DNA of 14,334 nucleotides from Klenkia sp. (lineage in GTDB: Bacteria; Actinomycetota; Actinomycetes; Mycobacteriales; Geodermatophilaceae): contig JAOPVM010000185.1 of the NCBI GenBank assembly GCA_025966215.1, positions 1 to 14,334 of the forward strand. Reading direction: 5' to 3'. Both the position numbers and the translations under genes were made by a program. The notes below the pieces were generated by a model. It saw only the letters and a program-made list of their open reading frames with translations, searched no databases and was not told the origin of the DNA. How positions within the stretch are numbered: position 1 is the first letter of the stretch; every line of letters starts with the position of its first letter. Below, in pieces: positions 6,534-14,038 of this stretch.

Positions 6534-7411
6534 AGCCCGGCGAACAGGTCGGACTCCCAGCCGTGCGGGCCGGCGCCCGGACCGCGCTCGCCGCGCACCA
6601 GCCGGTAGTACTCGGTGACCAGCACCTCCTGGCCCAGGTTGTTGCTCAGGGCGTAGAAGTCGCCCTCCATCGTCAGCTGGGTGGCGTGCGCGGCCATGCC
6701 GGCGGTCTTCTGGGCGCGGAAGGCGGTGCCGTCGAGCTCGCAGGTGACGTCGGCGTCCTCGGCGGCGAACGGGATCTCCCGGGCGTCGGTGGCCCCGTCG
6801 TAGTCGGCGTCGGCCGCGGCCAGGGCGTCCATCCCGCGCTGCAGCACCGAGACCGGCACGCAGGTCCAGTAGACCTTCGCCACCTCGTGCGGGGCGCCCA
6901 GGTCGGGCCGGAAGGCCGGGTCGGCGGCGGCGTCCACGGCGCGCATGGAGACCCGGTGCACCTGGACGTGGTCGGGGTGCCCGTACCCACCGTGCTCGTC
7001 GTAGGTGACCACCACCTGGGGCCGCACCTCGCGCAGCACGGCCACCACCGCGGCGGTGGCCTCGTCGAGGTCGGCGTTCCAGAACGCGCGGGGGTGGTCG
7101 TTGGCCGCCGTCCCCGCCATGCCGGAGTCCCGCCAGTGCCCGGCCCCGCCCAGGAACCGGTGGTCGGTGACCCCCAGGGCCGCCATCGCGTCGGCCAGCT
7201 CCAGGATCCGGTAGCCCCCGAGCTGGTCGGCCTGGTCGGCAGCCAGCTGCGCGAGCGCCGGGACGATGACCTCGCCCTCCTCACCCAGCGTGCAGGTGAG
7301 CAGCGTGACCCCGGCACCTTCGGCGACGTAGCGGGCCATCGTGGCCCCGTTGTTGATCGTCTCGTCGTCGGGGTGGGCGTGCACCAGCAACAGTCGGCGG
7401 TCGGGGATCAC
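6530..7411 (-). CDS. mshB: N-acetyl-1-D-myo-inositol-2-amino-2-deoxy-alpha-D-glucopyranoside deacetylase (mycothiol synthesis)
   Basis: Zinc deacetylase of the LmbE/PIG-L family. It removes acetate from GlcNAc-inositol to give GlcN-inositol, the second enzymatic stage of mycothiol synthesis, in the cytosol. It has 293 residues, close to the 303 of the M. tuberculosis protein. Seen: VHAHPDDE (10-17) with zinc ligands H13 and D16 and base D15; TLGEEGEVI (41-49); [15 protein letters not shown] (87-101); [12 protein letters not shown] (141-152) with H145 and ligand H148; AAHATQ (240-245); [16 protein letters not shown] (254-269); a [10 protein letters not shown] end. The GTG at 7411 gives the expected short N-terminus (IPDRRLLLV). 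The frame stays open to 7588, but that part lies inside oppF. The start codon lies in a perfect 13-bp inverted repeat. The gene is 23 bp from the oppF stop and overlaps the membrane-protein gene. Confidence 0.94.
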   Translation of the reverse strand: MIPDRRLLLVHAHPDDETINNGATMARYVAEGAGVTLLTCTLGEEGEVIVPALAQLAADQADQLGGYRILELADAMAALGVTDHRFLGGAGHWRDSGMAGTAANDHPRAFWNADLDEATAAVVAVLREVRPQVVVTYDEHGGYGHPDHVQVHRVSMRAVDAAADPAFRPDLGAPHEVAKVYWTCVPVSVLQRGMDALAAADADYDGATDAREIPFAAEDADVTCELDGTAFRAQKTAGMAAHATQLTMEGDFYALSNNLGQEVLVTEYYRLVRGERGPGAGPHGWESDLFAGL

Positions 7412-7431
7412 ACGGTCATGATCCCCGACCG
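7398..7431 (-). repeat. Perfect 13-bp inverted repeat over the mshB start codon
   Basis: The arms are CGGTCGGGGATCA (7398-7410) and TGATCCCCGACCG (7419-7431), with an 8-nt loop. They begin 4 nt after the oppF stop and cover the mshB GTG (7409-7411) and its first five codons. In RNA this forms a strong stem holding two bases of the start codon; in DNA it is a good dyad operator. No T-run follows, so it is not a classical terminator. A weak -10-like GATCAT (7418-7423, minus strand) lies across the loop/arm boundary, 6 nt before the GTG. Confidence 0.7.
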
Positions 7432-7434
7432 GCC

Positions 7435-8462
7435 TCAGAGGACCCTGGTGGCCTCGGCGTAGTGGCAGGCGCTCAGGTGGCTGGGCGTGGTGCGGGACTC
7501 CAGCGGGGGCTCCAGCGTCATGCACTTCTCCCGCTGACCCTCCGACAGCTCGCGGGCGAACTTCTGGCAGCGGGTGCGGAACCGGCATCCCGAGGGCGGG
7601 TTCGCCGGGCTGGGCACGTCGCCGGTGATGATGATCCGCTTCCGGCTGCGCTCCAGCCGCGGGTCGGGCAGCGGGATCGCCGAGAGCAGCGCCTGCGTGT
7701 ACGGGTGGGTGGGCCGCTCGAACAGGTCGTCCCGGTCGGCCACCTCGATGATCTTGCCCAGGTACATCACGGCGACCCGGTCGGAGATGTGCCGGACCAC
7801 CGAGAGGTCGTGGGCGATGAACAGGTAGGACAGGCCCAGCCGGTTCTTCAGGTCCTCGAGGAGGTTGATCACACCGGCCTGGATGGACACGTCCAGCGCC
7901 GACACCGGCTCGTCGAGCACCAGCACCTTGGGCTCCAGGGCCAGCGCCCGGGCGATGCCGATGCGCTGGCGCTGACCGCCGGAGAACTCGGCCGGGTACC
8001 GGTTGGTGTGCTCGGGGTTGAGCCCGACGGTCTCCACGAGCCCGCGCACCCGTTCGCGCAGCTCCGCCTCGTCCGTGGTCAGCCCGTGGATGATCAGCGG
8101 CTCGGCGACGATGTCGAAGACCGGCAGCCGCGGGTTCAGCGAGGCGTACGGGTCCTGGAAGACGATCTGGATGTCCCGGCGCAGCGGGCGCATCTCCTTG
8201 CGCCCCAACCCGACGATCTCCCGGCCCTGGAAGACCACCGAACCACCGGTGGCCGGCTGCAGGTTGAGGATCGCCCGCCCGGTCGTGGACTTGCCGCAGC
8301 CGGACTCGCCGACCAGGCCGAGCACCTCACCGGGGTAGAGGTCCAGGTCCAGTCCGTCGACCGCGCGGACGGCGCCGACGGTGCGCTTGATCAGCCCGCC
8401 GCCCTTGATCGGGAAGTGCTTCTCCAGCCCGCGCACGCTCAGGATGGGCTCACGGGTGGCGG

Positions 8463-8466
<4 letters not shown>
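7435..8466 (-). CDS. oppF: Peptide-type ABC transporter ATPase (OppF/DppF-like)
   Basis: Second ATPase of the importer, of 343 residues, binding the cytosolic face of the permeases. Seen: Walker A GESGCGKS (53-60), Q-loop [12 protein letters not shown] (102-113), signature [14 protein letters not shown] (162-175), Walker B VLVLDEP (181-187), D-loop SALD (189-192) and switch H219. The end holds the oligopeptide/dipeptide C-terminal domain, with [13 protein letters not shown] (253-265) and cysteines C294, C300, C315 and C334, spaced as in related ATPases thought to bind an iron-sulphur cluster. The long connection between the first strands ([18 protein letters not shown]) is typical of the F-type subunit. 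ATG 8466 overlaps the oppD stop by 4 bp (ATGA). The substrate could be a peptide, but this importer family also moves nickel, opines, sugars and glutathione. Confidence 0.93.
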
Positions 8467-9698
<1,232 letters not shown>

Positions 9699-9706
9699 GG
9701 GATGTG

Positions 9707-9713
9707 CTCCCTC
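9707..9713 (-). promoter_or_regulatory. Ribosome-binding site of oppD
   Basis: On the minus strand GAGGGAG overlaps the oppC TGA stop and lies 8 nt before GTG 9698. It decides the start: the longer in-frame start at 9752 has no such site and lies inside oppC. Confidence 0.7.
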
Positions 9714-10668
9714 AGGACCGCACGCGGCGGTTGCTCGGGTCGAAGGCGTCACGGATGCCGTCGCCGATCAGGTTGATCGCCAGCACGATGATCACCAGCG
9801 TGATGCCGGGGAAGTAGAAGAGCCAGGGCCGGGTCGACGTGGCCTGCACCCCGTCGGAGACCAGTCTGCCCAGCGACGTGGCGTTCGGGTCGTTCACACC
9901 GAAGCCCAGGTAGGTCAGCGACGCCTCGAGGATGATGGCGGTGGCCGCGGCCAGCGTCGTCCAGACGATCAGCGACCCCAGCGCGTTGGGGATCAGGTGC
10001 TTGAAGATGATCCGGCTGTTGGAGGCACCCAGGGCATGGGCGGCCTCGACGTACTCCTTCTCCCGCAGGGAGAGGAACTGGCTGCGCACGATCCGGGCCA
10101 GGTCCAACCAGCCGAACAACCCCAGGATGACGCCGACCCCCAACGGGGTGCGGGAGCCCGGGAAGTTGCTGGCCACGACGATCAGCACGACCAGCAGCGG
10201 CACGGTCAGCACCAGGTCGACGAAGCGCATCAGCACGCTGTCGACCCACCTGCCGAAGTAGCCGGCCAGCGCTCCGACGAGCAGCCCCAGGGGCAGGGCG
10301 ATCACGACGAAGAGCAGCACGATGAACAGGGAGCGCTGCACGCCGGTCATCAGGCCGGCGAGCAGGTCGCGGCCGATCGCGTCGCTGCCCAGCGGGTAGC
10401 CCTGCACGCCCGGCGCCACCGACTGCGCGCCGGAGTCCTGGGTGGCGTAGTCGGTGCGGTAGACCAGCGGGCCGAGGAAGCCGAAGGCCAGCATGACCAG
10501 GAAGACCACCAGGCCGGACATGCCGACCGGCCCACGGGTGAACCGCCGGATGATCTGCTGGCGCTGGCTGCGGGCCTGGACGGTGAACTCGCGCTCGACG
10601 GGCGCGCCGCCGGGTGCGCCGGGCTCGGCCGGCAGGGCCGCCGAGGCCTGGGCCTGCGTGGTGGTCAT
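9712..10668 (-). CDS. oppC: Peptide-type ABC transporter permease (OppC/DppC-like)
   Basis: Inner-membrane permease of 318 residues. A polar N-terminal tail (1-45) precedes the first membrane helix (about 50-69). Then comes the C-type hallmark YPLGSDAIGRDLLAGLMTGVQ (91-111), helices near 113-136, 150-167, 177-192 and 232-250, and a last helix near 286-303. The EAA loop that docks the ATPases is EYVEAAHALGASNSRIIFKH (205-224), followed by LIPN. GDGIRDAFDP (302-311) is the usual end of DppC/OppC proteins. It starts at ATG 10668, 4 nt after GAGGAGA, which overlaps the end of the short gap behind oppB. It pairs with OppB to form the channel. No truncation is seen. Confidence 0.94.
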   Translation of the reverse strand: MTTTQAQASAALPAEPGAPGGAPVEREFTVQARSQRQQIIRRFTRGPVGMSGLVVFLVMLAFGFLGPLVYRTDYATQDSGAQSVAPGVQGYPLGSDAIGRDLLAGLMTGVQRSLFIVLLFVVIALPLGLLVGALAGYFGRWVDSVLMRFVDLVLTVPLLVVLIVVASNFPGSRTPLGVGVILGLFGWLDLARIVRSQFLSLREKEYVEAAHALGASNSRIIFKHLIPNALGSLIVWTTLAAATAIILEASLTYLGFGVNDPNATSLGRLVSDGVQATSTRPWLFYFPGITLVIIVLAINLIGDGIRDAFDPSNRRVRS

Positions 10669-10685
10669 GGAGTCTCCTCAGCCGG

Positions 10686-11675
10686 TCAGGCGAGACGGAT
10701 GCGCGGGTCGAGGACCGCGTACAGGACGTCGGCGATCAGGTTGAACACCACGACGAAGACGGCGCTGATCAGCAGCCAGCCCAGGACGACGTTGATGTCG
10801 TTGTTGCCGATCCCGTTCACGATCAGGTACTCGCCCATGCCGTGCCAGACGAAGACCTGCTCGGTGATGATGGCCCCGCCGAACAGCGTGCCGATGCCCA
10901 GCGCGACGACGGTGGTCAACGGGATCAGGGCGTTGCGCAGGCCGTGCTTGACCACCGTGCGCCGGTAGGTCAGGCCCTTGGCCCGGGCCAGCCGCATGTA
11001 GTCCGAGCCGAGCACGTCGAGCATCGCCGAGCGCTGGAAGCGGCTCCATGCGGCGAAGGACAGCAGGGCCAGGCTGATCGTGGGCAGCACGAGGTGGCCG
11101 AGCCGGTCGATGAAGATCTCCGAGTCCGTCGCGTACAACGCGATGCCCGGTGTCTCCTCCCCGATGGTGTAGAGCACCTGTCGGCCGAAGAGGTCGTTCA
11201 CCCCACCGGCGACGAACTCCTTCAGGATCGCGGCGAACCAGAAGGTCGGCAGCGCGATCAGCAGGTACACCAGGAAGGTCGTGGCGTAGTCCGAGGGCTT
11301 GTACTGCCGGACGGCACCGACCACACCGACGATCACGGCCAGCAGGACGGCGATCAGGATCGCCAGCACGATCATCCGGCCGGTCACCATGAGCCTGCCG
11401 GGCAGCTGCTCGGCCACCGGCGTCCCGTTCACGGTCTGCCCGAAGTCACCGGTGAGTGCGCCGGTGAGCCAGTTCCAGTACCGGATGAAGAAGTTGTCGT
11501 CGAGCCCCAGCTCCTGGCGGAGGTTCTCGAAGAACGCCTCCGGCGGGCGGGGGTTCTGTGTGTAGTACCGCGAGAGCGGGTCGAAGCTGGCCGCGCACAG
11601 CGCGAAGACCAGGAAGGAGCTCGCGATCAACACGAAGACCGACGCGATGATGCGCCTGACCGTGAAGAAGAACAT
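10686..11675 (-). CDS. oppB: Peptide-type ABC transporter permease (OppB/DppB-like)
   Basis: Inner-membrane permease of 329 residues. N-terminal helix at about 6-28, then a long extracytoplasmic stretch with LGLDDNFFIRYWNWLTGALTG (57-77) and DFGQT, the B-type hallmark. Further helices lie near 101-122, 132-152, 194-210, 250-272 and 297-320. The EAA loop is DYMRLARAKGLTYRRTVVKH (225-244), followed by GLRNALIP. The protein ends YAVLDPRIRLA, as is usual. The start at ATG 11675 has only a weak AAGG Shine-Dalgarno, but a TAAGGT box lies 6 nt upstream, so this gene may have its own leaderless promoter. A 174-bp gap with a strong hairpin separates it from oppA. A stop-to-start gap of 17 bp links it to oppC. 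Confidence 0.94.
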   Translation of the reverse strand: MFFFTVRRIIASVFVLIASSFLVFALCAASFDPLSRYYTQNPRPPEAFFENLRQELGLDDNFFIRYWNWLTGALTGDFGQTVNGTPVAEQLPGRLMVTGRMIVLAILIAVLLAVIVGVVGAVRQYKPSDYATTFLVYLLIALPTFWFAAILKEFVAGGVNDLFGRQVLYTIGEETPGIALYATDSEIFIDRLGHLVLPTISLALLSFAAWSRFQRSAMLDVLGSDYMRLARAKGLTYRRTVVKHGLRNALIPLTTVVALGIGTLFGGAIITEQVFVWHGMGEYLIVNGIGNNDINVVLGWLLISAVFVVVFNLIADVLYAVLDPRIRLA

Positions 11676-11681
11676 GCGGGG

Positions 11682-11720
11682 ACCTTACGCCGAGAGCGGA
11701 AGTCGTCCGGTCGGAACGAC
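11682..11720 (-). promoter_or_regulatory. Candidate promoter and dyad upstream of oppB
   Basis: On the minus strand TAAGGT (11682-11687) ends 6 nt before the oppB ATG, fitting a leaderless -10 box. About 15 bp further upstream lies an imperfect dyad (11702-11720): GTCG-TCCG, GT, CGGA-A-CGAC, with one bulged base. It covers where a -35 would sit, so it could be an operator. The -35 match itself is poor. The AAGG inside the box could instead serve as a weak ribosome-binding site. Confidence 0.35.
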
Positions 11721-11762
11721 CAGTGCAGCAGTCTGTCCTGCCCGATCGGGGCGCGGACGCAG

Positions 11763-11795
11763 CGCGGCCCCCGGGGTGTGCCCCCGGGGGCCGCG
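11763..11795 (-). terminator. GC hairpin between oppA and oppB
   Basis: A perfect 14-bp inverted repeat (11763-11776 and 11782-11795) of only G and C, with a 5-nt loop, starts 55 nt after the oppA stop. There is no T-run, which is common for actinobacterial terminator-like stems. It may end or stall most oppA transcripts, or protect their 3' ends, giving more binding protein than permease. The rest of the 11676-11849 gap holds no supported gene. Confidence 0.6.
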
Positions 11796-11849
11796 GTGTG
11801 CGAGCGGTCGTGCTGGGTGGTGCGGGTGGATCAGGACCTCAGGAGGAGG

Positions 11850-13583
11850 TCACTGCACCGTCCACGTGTCGGAGTTCCAGAGCGGGCCGGCCTGCGTCGA
11901 GTTGTCCTCGACGTTGGCGATGGTGCTCTGGTAGGCGATGAACGTGGGCTTCTGGTACAGCGGCACCGTGGCCACCTGACCCCAGAGCAGGGCGTCGATC
12001 TGGTTGCCCAGCTCGGCCTGGGCGTCCGGGTCGGGCTCGACCTGGAACTGGGCGAACAGGTCGTCGATCTCCTGCGTGCCCTGACGCGAGTAGTTCTGGC
12101 CGATCGCGTCACCCTGCGGCTGCTGGTAGATCGACTGCGTGGCGCCACGGAAGGGCGAGCCGACCCAGGCGAAGACGGCGGCCTGGAAGCCACCGGCCTC
12201 CAGCGAGGTGGGCTGCTCCGCACCGGCGAAGATGTCCGGGTTGGCGTTGTACGTCGCGCCGATGCCGGCCTCGGCCAACTGCGGGACCATGACCGTGATG
12301 GTCTGCTCGCGCAGCGGGTTGTTGGCGGTGGTGTCGATCTGGATCTGCAGCGGCCCACGGTCGGGGTGGGTGTAGATCCCGTCCGGGCCCAGCGTGTACC
12401 CGTCACCCTCGAGCAGGGCCTTGGCCTGCTCGATGTTCTGCTCCTTGTACTCCTCGGGAGCGGTGTCGACGTACTGCGGCTGGTTGTTGAAGTAGATCCG
12501 GTTCTGCAGCACCTCGGCGTCGGAGGAGAACTGCCCGACCGTCTGGTCGACGATCTCCTGCCTGTCCAGGGCCATGGTGAAGGCCTGGCGGACGGCGAGG
12601 GAGTTCAGGTGCGGGTCCTGGGTGTTGAAGTCCAGGTGCTCGAAGGACAGCCCGAAGGTCACGTCGGACCCGACGTTGGGGGCCAGGCCCTCGATCTGGT
12701 CGACCAGGTCCAGCTGCGGCTGCGGGTAGATCACGCCGAGCTCGCCGGACTGGATGCCCTGCACCGCGGTGGTGGGGTCGTTGCCGATGTTCTGCACGAC
12801 CAGCTGGGCCAGCCCGGTCGGCTCGCCCCACCACTCGGGGTTGGGGGTCAGGACGACGATCTGCCCGCCGACGTCGATGTTCCCGGCCTCGATCTGCCAG
12901 GGGCCACCGGAGACGTCCCCGACGATGCCCTCGCCGATGGCCCAGCCGGCGGTGATCGTGTCGCAGAGGGCGACCGGGTCCTCGTTGTCCATGAGGTGGG
13001 CCGGCAGCAGGTTGCCGAACAGCGACTGCCAGTCCGAGAACGGGGTCTCGTAGGTGACCGTGACGGTCTTGTTCTCCTCACCGCCACCCTCGACGGAGGC
13101 GATCTGCTCGTACCCGGTGGTGGACAGCAGGGAGGCGCAGCCGCCGTCGGCCGGGTCGCTGGACCGGCTCGCCCGGTAGGTGAACTCGAAGTCGTCGGCG
13201 GTGATCGGGGTGCCGTCGCTCCACACCGCGTCGGGGTTGATCTCGTAGGTGTTGACCTGACCGCCGCCGGCGGTGTCCAGCTCGGGCTCGGCGGCCAGGA
13301 GGTCCTGGTCGTACTCCACCGAGAAGTCCGGGTTCACCACGAACGGGGCCGGGAGGACGCGGATCAGGAGGTTGGCCACGGAGACGGCGTTGCCGGCCGC
13401 GATGTAGGGGAACAGGTTCTCCGGGAAGTCCGTGGACTCACCGAAGACGACCCGACCGGAACCGGAGGCCTCGTCGCCGCCTCCGCCGCCGCCGTCGCTG
13501 CTGCCGCCGCCGCACGCCGACAGCGCCATCGCGCCGGCCATGCCGGATGCGATGAGCACTGCACTGCGCTTGCTCAACTTCAC
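11850..13583 (-). CDS. oppA: ABC transporter substrate-binding lipoprotein (SBP_bac_5, OppA/DppA-like)
   Basis: Extracytoplasmic solute receptor of the importer, of 577 residues from GTG 13583. The signal MKLSKRSAVLIASGMAGAMA leads to lipobox LSAC, with C24 the lipidated residue. A glycine/serine linker follows (25-43). The mature domain shows the family pattern: an N-terminal strand RVVFGESTDFP, then INPDAVWSDGTPITADDFEFTY (115-136), AWSR-free middle regions, and RQAFTMALDRQEIVDQTVGQ further on. The GTG is chosen because GAGGGAGG lies 9 nt upstream and the lipoprotein signal starts right there; the open frame to 13688 adds a non-signal stretch. Peptides are the likely ligand, but this family also binds nickel, haem, sugars and other solutes. 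M. tuberculosis LpqW, a relative of this fold, also lies a few genes from mshB. Confidence 0.92.
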   Translation of the reverse strand: MKLSKRSAVLIASGMAGAMALSACGGGSSDGGGGGGDEASGSGRVVFGESTDFPENLFPYIAAGNAVSVANLLIRVLPAPFVVNPDFSVEYDQDLLAAEPELDTAGGGQVNTYEINPDAVWSDGTPITADDFEFTYRASRSSDPADGGCASLLSTTGYEQIASVEGGGEENKTVTVTYETPFSDWQSLFGNLLPAHLMDNEDPVALCDTITAGWAIGEGIVGDVSGGPWQIEAGNIDVGGQIVVLTPNPEWWGEPTGLAQLVVQNIGNDPTTAVQGIQSGELGVIYPQPQLDLVDQIEGLAPNVGSDVTFGLSFEHLDFNTQDPHLNSLAVRQAFTMALDRQEIVDQTVGQFSSDAEVLQNRIYFNNQPQYVDTAPEEYKEQNIEQAKALLEGDGYTLGPDGIYTHPDRGPLQIQIDTTANNPLREQTITVMVPQLAEAGIGATYNANPDIFAGAEQPTSLEAGGFQAAVFAWVGSPFRGATQSIYQQPQGDAIGQNYSRQGTQEIDDLFAQFQVEPDPDAQAELGNQIDALLWGQVATVPLYQKPTFIAYQSTIANVEDNSTQAGPLWNSDTWTVQ

Positions 13584-13592
13584 GTTCAACTG

Positions 13593-13600
13593 CCTCCCTC
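13593..13600 (-). promoter_or_regulatory. Ribosome-binding site of oppA
   Basis: On the minus strand GAGGGAGG lies 9 nt before GTG 13583. It supports this start over the earlier in-frame ATG at 13688. It is the strongest Shine-Dalgarno of the importer genes, which fits high production of the binding protein. Confidence 0.7.
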
Positions 13601-13640
13601 GACCCGCTGCTGCGGGGGGACTGACCTGGTCTGACCGGCT

Positions 13641-13657
13641 GGGCGCGATCGGCGCCC
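13641..13657 (-). repeat. Hairpin in the oppA leader
   Basis: GGGCGC (13641-13646) and GCGCCC (13652-13657) pair across a 5-nt loop, and flanking CCGG/CCGG bases extend the stem imperfectly. If transcription starts near 13718 the hairpin lies inside the leader of about 135 nt, some 40 nt upstream of the ribosome-binding site. No known riboswitch is recognised. Confidence 0.35.
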
Positions 13658-13724
13658 GGACCGGACTGGGGACGAACCTCGCACGCACCTGGGAGACAGC
13701 TGCCGACCAGGGACGACCTGCAGG

Positions 13725-13754
13725 ACACTAGGCACCCCCGGAGAAGGCAGTCCA
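13725..13754 (-). promoter_or_regulatory. Candidate oppA promoter
   Basis: On the minus strand TGGACT (13749-13754, four of six matches to TTGACA), an 18-bp spacer and TAGTGT (13725-13730, TAnnnT) form a housekeeping-like promoter. It predicts transcription from about 13718 and a leader of about 135 nt. Confidence 0.45.
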
Positions 13755-13759
13755 CGACC

Positions 13760-13797
13760 GTCACCGATTTGTGACCTGGGCTCACGACCTGGGTGAA
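13760..13797. promoter_or_regulatory. Phased GTGA/TCAC half-site array upstream of oppA
   Basis: Four 4-bp half-sites alternate in orientation: TCAC 13761-13764, GTGA 13771-13774, TCAC 13782-13785, GTGA 13793-13796. The steps are 10, 11 and 11 bp, about one helical turn each. Within it the 8-mer GACCTGGG occurs twice with a 13-bp period (13773 and 13786). The array lies just upstream of the candidate oppA -35, so it may bind a dimeric regulator. The spacer is 7 bp, not the 6 bp of a CRP-type site. Confidence 0.4.
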
Positions 13798-14038
13798 CGA
13801 CCGCCAGCCGGCCGCAACATCGACGCAACACAGCCGTTGCCGCCGGATGACTTGCGGTGCAGACAGGCCAGGGCCGTGATTGCTCCGGGCGGACGTCCGT
13901 GCACCGACCTCCCCAGCCCCACCCGCCCCGTCCCCACCGCGCCGAGAGCTGCCAGCCGACTCCCAGGTGCGCGATGTGTGTGCCGAGGTCGCCCGGGTAG
14001 CACGGAGTGGTCCTGTTCAGTGACCGGAGGAGAACGCC
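13798..14038 (+). promoter_or_regulatory. csbD upstream region with a SigB/SigF-like promoter candidate
   Basis: No gene is supported in this stretch. GTGT (13976-13979), 15 bp and GGGTAG (13995-14000) resemble the stress sigma factor pattern GNNT-N15-GGGTAY, with the last base off. It would start the transcript about 30 nt before csbD. A strong ribosome-binding site, GGAGGAGA (14026-14033), lies 5 nt before the ATG. Stress-sigma control is usual for CsbD-family genes, which supports the reading. Confidence 0.4.

Noticed and set aside
7412..7588. Upstream extension of the mshB frame
   Set aside because: It lies inside the oppF C-terminus, and MshB proteins start just before the VHAHPDDE motif.
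10614..13634. 1006-codon open frame on the plus strand across oppA and oppB
   Set aside because: It is the antisense shadow of oppA and oppB. High GC keeps the opposite frame open, and the product is low-complexity (Asp/Val/Gly/Arg) with no domain.
13771..13785. CRP/GlxR binding site upstream of oppA
   Set aside because: The half-sites fit, but the spacer is 7 bp instead of 6 and one inner pair fails. Kept only as an unassigned array.
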